A stretch of 64,000 nt of DNA from positions 62,001-126,000 of the forward strand of contig NZ_CYPU01000071.1 in NCBI RefSeq assembly GCF_001458195.1. Direction: 5' to 3'. Each line of letters begins with the position of its first letter. Within the stretch, counting starts at the first letter, position 1. Below the pieces are notes generated by a model that was not told the DNA's origin, searched no databases, and worked only from the letters and a program-made list of their open reading frames with translations. The position numbers and the translations under genes are program-made. The DNA comes from Ruegeria atlantica (GTDB lineage Bacteria > Pseudomonadota > Alphaproteobacteria > Rhodobacterales > Rhodobacteraceae). Shown here piece after piece: positions 1 to 9,133 of this stretch.

Positions 1-1638
1 CGTTTCGCCGTTCGGGCGGGTTACGGTTACCGGCCCGACCTCATCCCCCAGCGTTTGACGGATGATGCGCATCACCTGACCATTGGCCTCGGCCCATAAG
101 GCCTCTTCCTCGAGCTCGGGCTCTTTCATCATCCAATGCGCCAACCGGCGCAGCAATTCCAGCTGCGGTCCGCCGCCTTCGAATCCGCGGCTCCATAACC
201 AGGCATGGTCCGAGGCCAGCAGCGCCACGCGCCCTTCGCCAACACGGTTGAGCACCAACAGGGGCCGGTCATCCACGCCCGTCATCAACACCTCACCCGT
301 ACGGTGATTGACGTCGATCTGGCGCAGCCAAGCACCCCAGTTATCCGAGTCGCCAAGGTCCGTCGTGACCGGATGGCGATGCCCCAGGTCGGTGACCATC
401 GGCACATAGCGTTCCTCGATCACCCGCGCAGTGGGTTGCGCGGGCAGGATCGGTGCCAAAGGCGAGCGGAAGATACTGTCGGCGCTGGCGAAATCCGGTC
501 CGGCAGCAACAAGAACGGCACCGCCTTCGTTTATATAGTTGGTGACGTTGTCCAGATAGATCGCCGGTAGGATGCCGCGCCGCTTATAGCGGTCAAAGAT
601 GATCAGGTCGAAATCGTTAATCTTTTCCAGAAACAGCTCGCGCGTCGGGAAGGCGATCAGTGACAATTCATCCACCGGCACCCCGTCCTGCTTTTCAGGG
701 GGGCGCAGGATGGTGAAATGTACCAGATCCACGGAACTGTCAGATTTCAGCAGGTTGCGCCATGTCCGCCCGCCCGGATGCGGCTCTCCGGACACCAGCA
801 ACACGCGCAGCCGGTCACGGACCCCGTTCATCTGGATCAGCGCGGTGTTGTTGCGATCGGTCAGTTCGCCCTCGGCCTCTGGTACGGTGAACTGAATCAC
901 GTTGCGCCCGCCATGGGGCAGTGTGATCGGCAGCTCAACATCAACACCAATGGGAATCGTGAATTGTTCGGCTTCGGCCCCGTCGACCGAAATTTCTAGT
1001 GGCGCGGTCGAGGCCCCAGTGGGCGCTGCTCCGCTATCGTCGACCCTTAGGGTCAAAGTGACGGGTTCATCAATAATGGCAAAGGCAGGTGCATTGCGGA
1101 CGATCAGACGGCGATCCCAATCCGTTTTGCGTCCTGTCTGCAAAAGGTGCATGGGCGCGGGCAGGTCGGGGGCCTGATCGGCATCATGCACGATGCCGTC
1201 CGACACCACCAGAATGCCCGCGATCCGGGCTCGAGGCTCTTCGGCCAGCGCTTCGTTCAGCGCTGCCATGACTTGGGTGCCTTCGTCCCCGTCTCCGTCG
1301 CCTACGCGAATGCGGCGCAGTTCCGTATTGTCACGGGATTCAATCTCGGCCGCCAATTCCTTTGTGGCCTGCGCGGTCTGATCCGCCCGGTCCGAAAGGG
1401 TCTGGCTGGCGCTTTCATCCTCTATCATCAGAACGATATCGGTCAGCGGCGCGCGATCCTCGACCTGATAGACCGGACCTGACAGCGCAGCGATCACAAC
1501 CAGCGCCGCCAAACCGCGCAAAGCCCAGCCAGACAGACCGCGCCACAGGGCCAGAACAACCCCAGCGACAGCAATCGCCACTACGATGGCGAGAATGGGC
1601 CAAGGGATCAGCGGATCGAAGATGACGGTTCCTGTCAT
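1..1638 (-). CDS. Membrane protein with glutamine-amidotransferase-like domain (3' end outside window)
   Basis: The minus-strand frame is open from the ATG at 1638 to the window edge, giving 546 visible residues. The N-terminus carries two hydrophobic segments (residues about 10-30 and 35-45). A von Willebrand-like start follows (a DIVLMIEDESAS segment), and near the visible end is a GATase-like stretch containing NYINEGGAVLVAAGPDFAS and GVDDRPLLVLNRVGEG. Proteins of this architecture close the MoxR/DUF58/DUF4159 operon in alphaproteobacteria. The start overlaps the DUF4159 stop as ATGA (1635-1638), implying translational coupling. Biochemical function is unknown. The family link is by architecture and context. 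Confidence 0.8.
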   Translation of the reverse strand, partial: MTGTVIFDPLIPWPILAIVVAIAVAGVVLALWRGLSGWALRGLAALVVIAALSGPVYQVEDRAPLTDIVLMIEDESASQTLSDRADQTAQATKELAAEIESRDNTELRRIRVGDGDGDEGTQVMAALNEALAEEPRARIAGILVVSDGIVHDADQAPDLPAPMHLLQTGRKTDWDRRLIVRNAPAFAIIDEPVTLTLRVDDSGAAPTGASTAPLEISVDGAEAEQFTIPIGVDVELPITLPHGGRNVIQFTVPEAEGELTDRNNTALIQMNGVRDRLRVLLVSGEPHPGGRTWRNLLKSDSSVDLVHFTILRPPEKQDGVPVDELSLIAFPTRELFLEKINDFDLIIFDRYKRRGILPAIYLDNVTNYINEGGAVLVAAGPDFASADSIFRSPLAPILPAQPTARVIEERYVPMVTDLGHRHPVTTDLGDSDNWGAWLRQIDVNHRTGEVLMTGVDDRPLLVLNRVGEGRVALLASDHAWLWSRGFEGGGPQLELLRRLAHWMMKEPELEEEALWAEANGQVMRIIRQTLGDEVGPVTVTRPNGET

Positions 1639-4397
1639 TGTCCCAACCTGTCCAGCAAGGCAGGCACGTGCACCTGATCTGATTTGTAGTTCCCGGTCAG
1701 CACATGCATCACCAGATTGACACCAAAGCGGTTTGCAAGCTCACGCTGCCGCTCACCTGCATACCCGCGGCCAACCGGCAGTAGTGCCTGACCGTTGCGA
1801 TCAATGGCCCAGGCCGCACCCCAGTCATTGCCGCCGATCACCACTGGCGTCACGTTATCATTGAGGTTGCGGAACGGCATGCCTTCGATCTGTTCGGCAT
1901 CCAAGGGTGCGGCCTCGACCCACACTTCGGTGCCCGCGTAGCGACCCGGAAAATCCTGCAGCAGGTAGAAGGCACGGGTCAGGACATGGTCATGCGGTAC
2001 AGGCTCTAACGAAGGGATATTCAGCGGAGCCGCGATCTGTTGCAGCTTGCGCCCATTCGGGCTGGCGGCCCCGAAGCGGGCTACATCCGCGTCTCGCGTG
2101 TCGAACAGAATCATTCCGCCCGAACGCAGGTAAGCGTTGAGCTTGGTATAAGCCTCAGCCGACGGTTGCGGCTGGTCAGGTGAGATCGGCCAATAAAGCA
2201 ACGGGAAAAACGCCAACTCGTCCCGTTCCAGATCCACGCCAATGGGTTCAGCAGGTTCTACCGACGTTCGGAAAAACAACGTCTGAGCCAATCCCCGCAT
2301 TCCTGCAGCCGCAATATCGTCAACCTGTTGATCACTCGTCAGAACATGCGCCAGAACCAGTTCCTGTGTGGCGCTCAACGCGAAATCTGTACCTTCGGGC
2401 GTTTGCGCCTGTACTTCGGGCACCAGCAAAATCGCCCCCAGTGCGACAGCCGCCGCCCTGGCAAGACCCAGGCGACCGGACAACGCCAGCGAGGCGATGA
2501 CGTCGATCGTCAGTAACAACAATGCAAGGCTCAGCAGGATGCCCCCAATGGGTGTTTCGGTGCTGACCTCCTGGCCCTTGATCGGAACATCCGACGGCCA
2601 GACCGCTGGGCTGAGAACCGTTTCATCGGTCAGAACATTGCGTGCCAATTTCTGTTTGCCGCTTTCGTAAAGGCCGGGTCGCAGATCGGGACCGATCTGA
2701 CCGGTCACAAGTTCAACACCATCGACGCCCGGTAGATTTCCGGCATCAAACAGAACACCAAAGCCATCCATAACTTGGATCGGTTCCCACGTGGTGCCTT
2801 GCAACTGTGACTCCTGCCGTGATTTCGCCGCTGACGAAACCGCCAGCCGGTCCAGCATTTCAACAAAAAGCCCAGACAAGGGAAGGCTGGACCATTCCGC
2901 ATCCGCCGTGACATGGAACAGTACCACCTGCCCCAAACCCAACGCTTTGCGGGTCACCAACGGCGTACCATCCGAAAGTGAGGCAATCACCCGGTCCGCC
3001 AAATTAGGGTCTGGTTGCGCCATGACTTGCGTGGTCACTTTGACATCTTCCGGCACCTGAAGTCCGTAGAAGGGCGAGTTCTCCGGGAAAGGTGCCAGCC
3101 CTTTGGCTTCGCCCCAGCTCATCGCGCCACCGACCGAGCGTCCGCCGCTGCGCAGGCGCACCGGCAAAAGGGTGTCCTCGGCATCCCGGCCAAGATCGCT
3201 GGCCGCCATCCGCGGACCGGCAAAGCGCAGCAGCAAACCGCCCTGTTCCACCCATTCGACCAGCGCCGCTTGTTCGGACCCGGCCAGTTTCGCCACATCG
3301 GCCAGCACGATCACATCTGGATTGGCGGGCAGGACTTCCAGCAATCCGCCATCGACGAAGTCCGCCGTAGGGGTCAGAACTTGCGTCAGGTAATGCAACG
3401 GCGACAACAGCTCTAACCCTTCGCGGTTCAGCGATCCGGCAATCAGGGCGACTTCGCGTCGCCGCAAGCTGTCATCGGTCAGCGTGACGGCCCCTGCCGA
3501 ACGCTCACCCTGAATCTCGAACCGGGTGATGCGCGCGCGCAGTTCGGAAGGCAGCGACAGTTCCACCTGCGCCTGTGTCTCACCGCTGGCAAACTCCATC
3601 TCGGCCGATTGCAGGACACGCATTGCACCGGCAGGGTCACGCCCCTGAGCCAGTATCGTAATGCGATCGACAGGGCCGGGTTCAGCCCGTTGCGTGGATA
3701 ATTGAATGACCCCGTCCTGATAAGTGGCAGGCAGAATGGCGACCGCAGGCGACGGGGCCTGATAAACGGTCACATCACCGCGCGCGCGCAGGGCAGCCAA
3801 GATCGCCTCGTGCCCCTCGTAGGTCAGGCGGTCGCTGAACCAATGGGTGTCAAACCCTCCGTCCACCTGATCCATGGCAGCCAGCGCCATATCGACTTGC
3901 GCCCAGGTCGGTTGCCACGGTGTCGGGGTCAGCCCGGGTAAACGGCCACGCCATGCTTCGGCGGCTTGGAAAACGGGGGCTTCAGGTTCGGTCAGGCGCA
4001 GGATAGCCACGGTGCGACCCGCGCGCCCGGCCTCGATCAGCTGCACATTGATCTGATCCAGCGTCGTTGACCAGCGGGTCGCCCCGGCCCAACTGGCATC
4101 CAGCACCAGCAGCAACGGACCGGAGCCTGCCTGATCGCGCGAAGGGTTCAGGACCGGTCCGGCCAATCCAATGATAATCGCCGCCGCCGCCAGCATGCGC
4201 AGCAACAGCAGCCACCATGGGGTGCGGTCAGAAACGCTTTCGTCATCCCTCAACCCCAGCAGCAGCGTCACCGCCGGGAACAACCGACGGATCGGCGCGG
4301 GTGGCACGGCACGCAAGATCAGCCACAGGATCGGCAGGGTAAAGAGACCCATCAACACCCACGGTGCGGTAAAGCCAATGCCCGCCAGAACCGTCAT
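1635..4397 (-). CDS. BatA-type N-terminal / DUF4159 membrane protein
   Basis: A 920-residue protein in the MoxR operon. The N-terminus (MTVLAGIGFTAPWVLMG...) has two membrane segments typical of the BatA-like aerotolerance N-terminal domain. The middle is a large periplasmic-type region, a further TM pair lies near residues 640-680, and the C-terminal ~210 residues match DUF4159 (ELAFFPLLYWPI, GGMILFDTRDAD). I chose the ATG at 4397, which overlaps the DUF58 stop as ATGA, over an in-frame ATG 11 codons upstream that lies inside the DUF58 gene. The role is probably envelope-associated and serviced by the MoxR ATPase; this is inferred from the operon. Confidence 0.85.
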   Translation of the reverse strand: MTVLAGIGFTAPWVLMGLFTLPILWLILRAVPPAPIRRLFPAVTLLLGLRDDESVSDRTPWWLLLLRMLAAAAIIIGLAGPVLNPSRDQAGSGPLLLVLDASWAGATRWSTTLDQINVQLIEAGRAGRTVAILRLTEPEAPVFQAAEAWRGRLPGLTPTPWQPTWAQVDMALAAMDQVDGGFDTHWFSDRLTYEGHEAILAALRARGDVTVYQAPSPAVAILPATYQDGVIQLSTQRAEPGPVDRITILAQGRDPAGAMRVLQSAEMEFASGETQAQVELSLPSELRARITRFEIQGERSAGAVTLTDDSLRRREVALIAGSLNREGLELLSPLHYLTQVLTPTADFVDGGLLEVLPANPDVIVLADVAKLAGSEQAALVEWVEQGGLLLRFAGPRMAASDLGRDAEDTLLPVRLRSGGRSVGGAMSWGEAKGLAPFPENSPFYGLQVPEDVKVTTQVMAQPDPNLADRVIASLSDGTPLVTRKALGLGQVVLFHVTADAEWSSLPLSGLFVEMLDRLAVSSAAKSRQESQLQGTTWEPIQVMDGFGVLFDAGNLPGVDGVELVTGQIGPDLRPGLYESGKQKLARNVLTDETVLSPAVWPSDVPIKGQEVSTETPIGGILLSLALLLLTIDVIASLALSGRLGLARAAAVALGAILLVPEVQAQTPEGTDFALSATQELVLAHVLTSDQQVDDIAAAGMRGLAQTLFFRTSVEPAEPIGVDLERDELAFFPLLYWPISPDQPQPSAEAYTKLNAYLRSGGMILFDTRDADVARFGAASPNGRKLQQIAAPLNIPSLEPVPHDHVLTRAFYLLQDFPGRYAGTEVWVEAAPLDAEQIEGMPFRNLNDNVTPVVIGGNDWGAAWAIDRNGQALLPVGRGYAGERQRELANRFGVNLVMHVLTGNYKSDQVHVPALLDRLGQ

Positions 4398-5269
4398 CCC
4401 GTACCCCCATCCAGCGCACGATAGAGCCACAACAGAGCCGCTTGCGCACTGTCATCGGTGTGATGCAGCCCCAGTTGCCACCCTGTCGCGCGGCACAGCC
4501 GGGTCAGTGCGTCCTTACGCTTGGCAAGCCGTTCCAGATACCGCTCACGCAGATCTCCGGCCTTTAGGGTTTCGTGTCGGACAGATCCGCCGACGCTTTC
4601 AAAGATTGTGCGGCCCCGGTAGGGAAAGGTCTCTTCTCCGGGATCAAGAACCTGCAGAACCAAGCCTCGCACCCCACGGTCTGCGGCTTTGGTGAGGGCC
4701 AGTTCAACCTCATCCAGCGGACCAAGGAAATCGGAAATGAAAACGGCGCGGGCATGCGGGATCATGGCGCGGTGTTCGGGTGGCGCATAGTCGGACTCAG
4801 CATCCTCGGACCACGCTTCTGCCAGTCGGATGACCTGCGCGTTGCCGCGCCGTGGCGGCAGGGTCGTGCCAGTCAGGCCGACGCGCTCACCACCGCGCAC
4901 CAGCAGGATCGCGGTTGCCAAACCCAGCAGACGAGCGCGGTCGGCCTTGGCGGACAGGTTCTTGTCAGACGCAAACCGCATCGACGCGCCCTGATCAACC
5001 CACAGCATAACCGATTGCGCAATCTGCCACTCGCGTTCGCGCACAAATTGTTGATCCCCTCTGGCAGAGCGCCGATGGTCGATCATCCGGCGGCTGTCGC
5101 CGATCTGAGCGGGGCGGTATTGCCAGAAGTCATCACCAAGCCCCGCGCGGCGGCGGCCGTGGTCGCCCAGCAGAACGGTTCCGGCCAATTGCTCAGCCCG
5201 TGCCAACAACGGCGGCAGCCGGGACGCTTCGGCCTCAGATCTTTCTCGAAGGGTCAGCGCCGCATTCAC
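4394..5269 (-). CDS. DUF58 domain protein
   Basis: A 291-residue soluble protein. The DUF58 hallmark is present around residues 50-70 (FWQYRPAQIGDSRRMIDHRRSAR; the family pattern is R-Y-x2-GD-x2-R-x-IDWR-x-SAR), followed by a VWA-like fold. DUF58 proteins are the usual partners of MoxR AAA+ ATPases, and the genes here overlap by ATGA on both sides (5266-5269 and 4394-4397). The canonical IDWR tryptophan is His in this protein. Molecular function is not established. Confidence 0.88.
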   Translation of the reverse strand: MNAALTLRERSEAEASRLPPLLARAEQLAGTVLLGDHGRRRAGLGDDFWQYRPAQIGDSRRMIDHRRSARGDQQFVREREWQIAQSVMLWVDQGASMRFASDKNLSAKADRARLLGLATAILLVRGGERVGLTGTTLPPRRGNAQVIRLAEAWSEDAESDYAPPEHRAMIPHARAVFISDFLGPLDEVELALTKAADRGVRGLVLQVLDPGEETFPYRGRTIFESVGGSVRHETLKAGDLRERYLERLAKRKDALTRLCRATGWQLGLHHTDDSAQAALLWLYRALDGGTG

Positions 5270-6273
5270 GCCGCAGCCTCGGTGCGGACAAGACCAGCGG
5301 CAGTCGAGTCGATCAGGTCAGCCAAACTGTCACCGCGCGCCCGCGCCGCAAAGTTCAACGCCATCCGGTGGCTGAGCACCGGACGCGCCATGTCCAGCAC
5401 ATCCTCGGAATTTGGGGCCAAACGCCCCTGCAGCATCGCCCGGGCGCGCACCGTCATCATGAGTGCCTGCGCCGCACGGGGACCGGGGCCCCAGGCGACG
5501 GTTTCAGCCACCCGTTCGGAAACACCCGCCTCTTCGGGGCGGAAGGCGCGGACAAGATCGAGGATCAGTTCCACAACAGAGTCCCCGACCGGCATACGGC
5601 GCAACAGGGTCTGAGCGGCCAACAGCTCTTCCTTGCTGAAAATCTCGTGCGCTTCGTCCTCTTCCACGCCAGTCGTGGCCAGAAGAATATCGCGCTCGGT
5701 CTGGCGATCGGGATAATCCACGTCAATTCGAACCAAGAAACGGTCCAGCTGCGCCTCGGGCAGTGGATAAGTACCCTCTTGCTCGATCGGGTTTTGCGTC
5801 GCCAATACATGGAATGGTTCACCCAGATCGCGGTCTTCGCCAGCCACAGTCACAGTGCGTTCCTGCATCGCCTGCAAAAGCGCTGACTGAGTCCGGGGGC
5901 TGGCGCGGTTGATTTCGTCCGCCATCAGCAGCTGACAGAAGATCGGACCGGAAATAAAGCGAAAGTGGCGGCTGCCATCCTCGGCTGTGTCCAGAACCTC
6001 GGACCCCAGAATATCGGCGGGCATCAGATCAGGCGTGAACTGGATGCGGTTACCGTGCAGACCCATCACGGTCGACAGCGTTTCAACCAGCCGCGTCTTG
6101 CCAAGCCCAGGCAGGCCGATCAGCAGGGCGTGCCCACCGCACAACAGGGCGGTCAGCGTCAGGTCCACGACCCTTTCCTGTCCGATAAAGCGACGGGTGA
6201 TCGAGGCCTTGGCCTCTTGCAGTTTGATTTCCAGCGCTTCGATCTCGGACACGAGGTCGGCAGGTTCGGTCAT
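5266..6273 (-). CDS. MoxR-family AAA+ ATPase
   Basis: A 335-residue AAA+ protein. Walker A is GLPGLGKT (about residue 54), Walker B is LLMADEIN, followed by the MoxR signature RASPRTQSALLQAMQE. The C-terminal lid is typical of AAA_3. MoxR ATPases act as chaperones that mature metal-loaded or membrane complexes, usually with VWA/DUF58 partners, and that partner is the next gene. It is first in the four-gene minus-strand operon. The only upstream space is the 52-bp gap shared with the divergent DUF1285 gene. Confidence 0.92.
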   Translation of the reverse strand: MTEPADLVSEIEALEIKLQEAKASITRRFIGQERVVDLTLTALLCGGHALLIGLPGLGKTRLVETLSTVMGLHGNRIQFTPDLMPADILGSEVLDTAEDGSRHFRFISGPIFCQLLMADEINRASPRTQSALLQAMQERTVTVAGEDRDLGEPFHVLATQNPIEQEGTYPLPEAQLDRFLVRIDVDYPDRQTERDILLATTGVEEDEAHEIFSKEELLAAQTLLRRMPVGDSVVELILDLVRAFRPEEAGVSERVAETVAWGPGPRAAQALMMTVRARAMLQGRLAPNSEDVLDMARPVLSHRMALNFAARARGDSLADLIDSTAAGLVRTEAAA

Positions 6274-6325
6274 GACTTTCCCTTCCGTGGACTATTATGG
6301 TTGAAGTGTATCGCGCGAAAAGGAA

Positions 6326-6916
6326 ATGGCAAAAGCAATGAGCGGACAAAAACCTGTGACCCCCTCTCCGGACGGGCTGGCGGCCTCGGTCAAAGCGGCC
6401 AAAACCAGGGGTTTACCCCCTGTTCACCTGTGGAATCCTCCGTTTTGCGGCGATCTGGACATCCATATCGCAAAAGATGGGTGTTGGACTTATTTAGGGT
6501 CGCCGATCAACCGGTTCGAGCTTGTGAAGCTTTTTTCCTCAATTCTTAAGAAAGAAGACGGGAAATACTACCTTGTGACCCCGGTGGAAAAGGTGGGAAT
6601 CACTGTCGAGGATGCGCCCTTTGTGGCCGTGGATTTTGACGCGACAGGCGAGGGTCAGGCCCAAGTACTGACATTTACGACCCGTGTTGGTGATACCGCG
6701 ATAGCTGGTCCTGATCACCCGATCCGAATTGTCATCGATCCCGAAACAGACGAGCCGTCACCTTACGTATTGGTTCGCGCAAATCTTGAGGCGCGCATAG
6801 ATCGCAAAAGCTTTTATCGTCTTGTGGACATCGCAACGCACAAAGATGGCTGGTTTGGCGTCTGGTCCAGTGGGCAGTTTTTCCCGCTTATCCGGTCGGA
6901 CAGCCTGACCGACTAG
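6326..6916 (+). CDS. DUF1285 family protein
   Basis: A 196-residue soluble protein with the DUF1285 pattern: LWNPPFCGDLDIHIAKDG, TYLGSPINR, KYYLVTPVEK near residues 33-90. The family is conserved in proteobacteria but has no proven function. It is divergent from the MoxR operon with 52 bp between starts. Its 3' end overlaps the convergent EamA gene by 4 bp. In-frame Met5 (MSGQ...) is an alternative start. Confidence 0.85.
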   Translation: MAKAMSGQKPVTPSPDGLAASVKAAKTRGLPPVHLWNPPFCGDLDIHIAKDGCWTYLGSPINRFELVKLFSSILKKEDGKYYLVTPVEKVGITVEDAPFVAVDFDATGEGQAQVLTFTTRVGDTAIAGPDHPIRIVIDPETDEPSPYVLVRANLEARIDRKSFYRLVDIATHKDGWFGVWSSGQFFPLIRSDSLTD

Positions 6917-7857
6917 GCCGGTTTTGCGACCCGACGATCCTGTGCCAGAACAACAGCCATTGCCACGACCCCTGCGCCCAGCGCTCGGGTCCAGTTCCAC
7001 TCTTCGCCCAGCACCAGCATGATCAGCATCACGTAGAAGGGGGCGACATTGATGTGAAAGGACGTAAGCGCGACGCCCAGTTTGCCAATCGATGCAACAA
7101 ACAGGATCTGGCTGAGCGCCATGGAAATCAGCGAATAGATCGCCAGCATCCCAATTTGACGCGTGTCGATAGAAATGGACGGCACGATATCCATGCCCAG
7201 ATGATGTGCTCCGGCTATCAGGATGGTTGCCATGAAGAACCCGCCAACAAATGTGACCGCTGCGCGCCCGGTCTGGCTTAATTCGGGGAAATCTCGCGAG
7301 GTTGCCTGGCTACCCCAGCAAAACAGGGCTGTCGCTGCAACGGCACAGGCCGCGCCCAAACCCAACTGTGCCGGGGCTACCGCGCTGGTGGCGATCAATC
7401 CGCCCACTACCGAGATTAGAACCCCAACAGCAAAATTCCACTTGAGTCGCCGAGTACCAGAAGCAAGTTCCAGCAATGTCGCAATCAATGGCGCGCATGA
7501 GGCAATGATGGCCGTTGTGACCGGGTCAGTCAGTTTTTGCGCCACGATCAGCAGAAACATCCCCAGACCGATACCAAACCCGCCGACGACAAACGCATGT
7601 CCCCAACGGGCACGTAGAACCCGTTCCGGGCCATCTATCATGACCCAAATCGGGAGTAGAAACGCAACAGCCATGGCCATGCGCGCAACCAACAGCGCAA
7701 CTGGCGGCCATGTCTGCAACAGCACCTCGGCCGCCGGAAACCCAGCCGCCCACGTCAGCATGGACGCCACTGCCAAGCCGTTGCCGGACAGGACCGAGTT
7801 TTGGCCGGCAGGCGCAGAAAGGGCGTTCCCGCGCGCGGGGTCTGGGCTCATCGCCAT
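6913..7857 (-). CDS. EamA/DMT family exporter
   Basis: A 314-residue integral membrane protein with about ten hydrophobic segments arranged as two EamA repeats (residues about 25-160 and 170-310). The C-terminus carries a DMT-like VMLIMLVLGEEWNW motif. DMT proteins export amino acids or other small metabolites; the substrate cannot be deduced. The first ~25 residues are polar and low-complexity, so the true start could be one of the later Mets. Confidence 0.88.
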   Translation of the reverse strand: MAMSPDPARGNALSAPAGQNSVLSGNGLAVASMLTWAAGFPAAEVLLQTWPPVALLVARMAMAVAFLLPIWVMIDGPERVLRARWGHAFVVGGFGIGLGMFLLIVAQKLTDPVTTAIIASCAPLIATLLELASGTRRLKWNFAVGVLISVVGGLIATSAVAPAQLGLGAACAVAATALFCWGSQATSRDFPELSQTGRAAVTFVGGFFMATILIAGAHHLGMDIVPSISIDTRQIGMLAIYSLISMALSQILFVASIGKLGVALTSFHINVAPFYVMLIMLVLGEEWNWTRALGAGVVAMAVVLAQDRRVAKPA

Positions 7858-8032
7858 TATGTTCGAACCTTTTGTTGGTACGGCGTTCTGAAATGATTCG
7901 CCGCGTTGCCCGGACCCTCGCTGATTCAGTCAGCCGGATCTGGTCGAATTTCGACAAACTGTCGTTTTCAGTCTCTTTTGTTAAAATCGCCTCGCGGATA
8001 AGGTCAGCGCACCAGCTAACCAAAGGCCTCCG

Positions 8033-8782
8033 ATGCCAAAATTCGCAGCCAATATCTCTCTGCTCTTTGCCGAGCTTCCCTACCTGGACCGGTTTCAGGC
8101 CGCCGCAGAGGCCGGGTTCAAGGCGGTCGAGATTCTGTTTCCCTACGAACTGGCCGCCAAGGAGACACACCGCGCGTTGCTGGCCAACGGTTTGGATCTG
8201 GTGCTGATCAATGCACCCCCACCCAATTACACCGGCGGTGATCCCGGTTATGCCGCTGTTCCCGGTGGTGAAGGCCGGTTCCAGTCGGATATCCGCCGCG
8301 TTTTGCGCTATGCTCAGGTGCTGCGCCCGGGGCTGATCCACATCATGTCAGGCTATTCCTCGGGACCGGACGCGTTTGAATGCATGGTTCGCAGCCTACA
8401 ATGGACGGCCGACCTTGCGCCGCACCGACAATTCACGATTGAACCGCTCAATCCAGTGTCCCAGCCCGATTACTTCCTCAACGATTACAACCTGGCTGCT
8501 GACATCCTGGATCGTGTGGATCGCCCGAATGTCGGCCTGCAATATGACAGCTTTCACGCGCATATGATCCACGGAGATGCGCTGCAGGTTTGGGAACAGT
8601 TTCATCCACGGGTCGTACATGCCCAGGTCGGAGCAGCCCCGGACCGCTCTGAACCGGGACGCGGTCCGACGGATTTCGCTCAGCTTTTTAACGCTATGAC
8701 GGCGTCGGGATATTCCGGTTGGGTTAGCGCCGAATACACACCGTCAACATCCAGAACCGTGCACTCATTGGGCTGGATGTGA
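8033..8782 (+). CDS. hyi: Hydroxypyruvate isomerase
   Basis: A 249-residue TIM-barrel protein of the Hyi/OtnI family. The N-terminus (MPKFAANISLLFAELPYLDR) is diagnostic. The two catalytic glutamates lie in FTIEPLNP and VSAEYTPS, and the metal-binding segment LQYDSFHAHM is present. The predicted reaction is hydroxypyruvate to tartronate semialdehyde, in glyoxylate/glycerate metabolism. It is monocistronic here, with 175 bp upstream before the divergent exporter, so no pathway partner is visible. Confidence 0.87.
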   Translation: MPKFAANISLLFAELPYLDRFQAAAEAGFKAVEILFPYELAAKETHRALLANGLDLVLINAPPPNYTGGDPGYAAVPGGEGRFQSDIRRVLRYAQVLRPGLIHIMSGYSSGPDAFECMVRSLQWTADLAPHRQFTIEPLNPVSQPDYFLNDYNLAADILDRVDRPNVGLQYDSFHAHMIHGDALQVWEQFHPRVVHAQVGAAPDRSEPGRGPTDFAQLFNAMTASGYSGWVSAEYTPSTSRTVHSLGWM

Positions 8783-8852
8783 CGCCAGTTTCCCTATTCC
8801 GTCTGGCAATCAGGGGGAAAATATCTAAAACCGGGGCATCGCGACCTTAAGG

Positions 8853-9092
8853 ATGCCCGAAATGATCCCTGCCCGCTTGGCCCACGCTGTATTCGGACTG
8901 ATCATGTCCGGCCTCATGTCCTGTATCGTCACTGGCATCGCCACGGTCAAAGCTGTCGGTTTCGGACCGTCCACATTTGGTGACTGGATGGGTTCCTGGG
9001 CTTTTTGCTGGCCCATCGCCTTCGCCGTCATCCTGACCCTTGGACCAACAGTAAAACGTATGGTCGAGGGGTGGGTCAGACCGCAGGACTGA
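8853..9092 (+). CDS. DUF2798 two-TM protein
   Basis: A 79-residue protein with two transmembrane helices (residues about 8-30 and 45-68). The DUF2798 pattern is clear: MIPARLAHAVFGLIMSGLMS ... SGIAT-like ... WPIAFAVILTLGPTVKRMV. Function is unknown. It lies between hyi and the convergent polA gene. Confidence 0.8.
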   Translation: MPEMIPARLAHAVFGLIMSGLMSCIVTGIATVKAVGFGPSTFGDWMGSWAFCWPIAFAVILTLGPTVKRMVEGWVRPQD

Positions 9093-9133
9093 CCCGCTGC
9101 AAAGAGGGCCCGTCGGGCCTGATGAGCAGCGCC

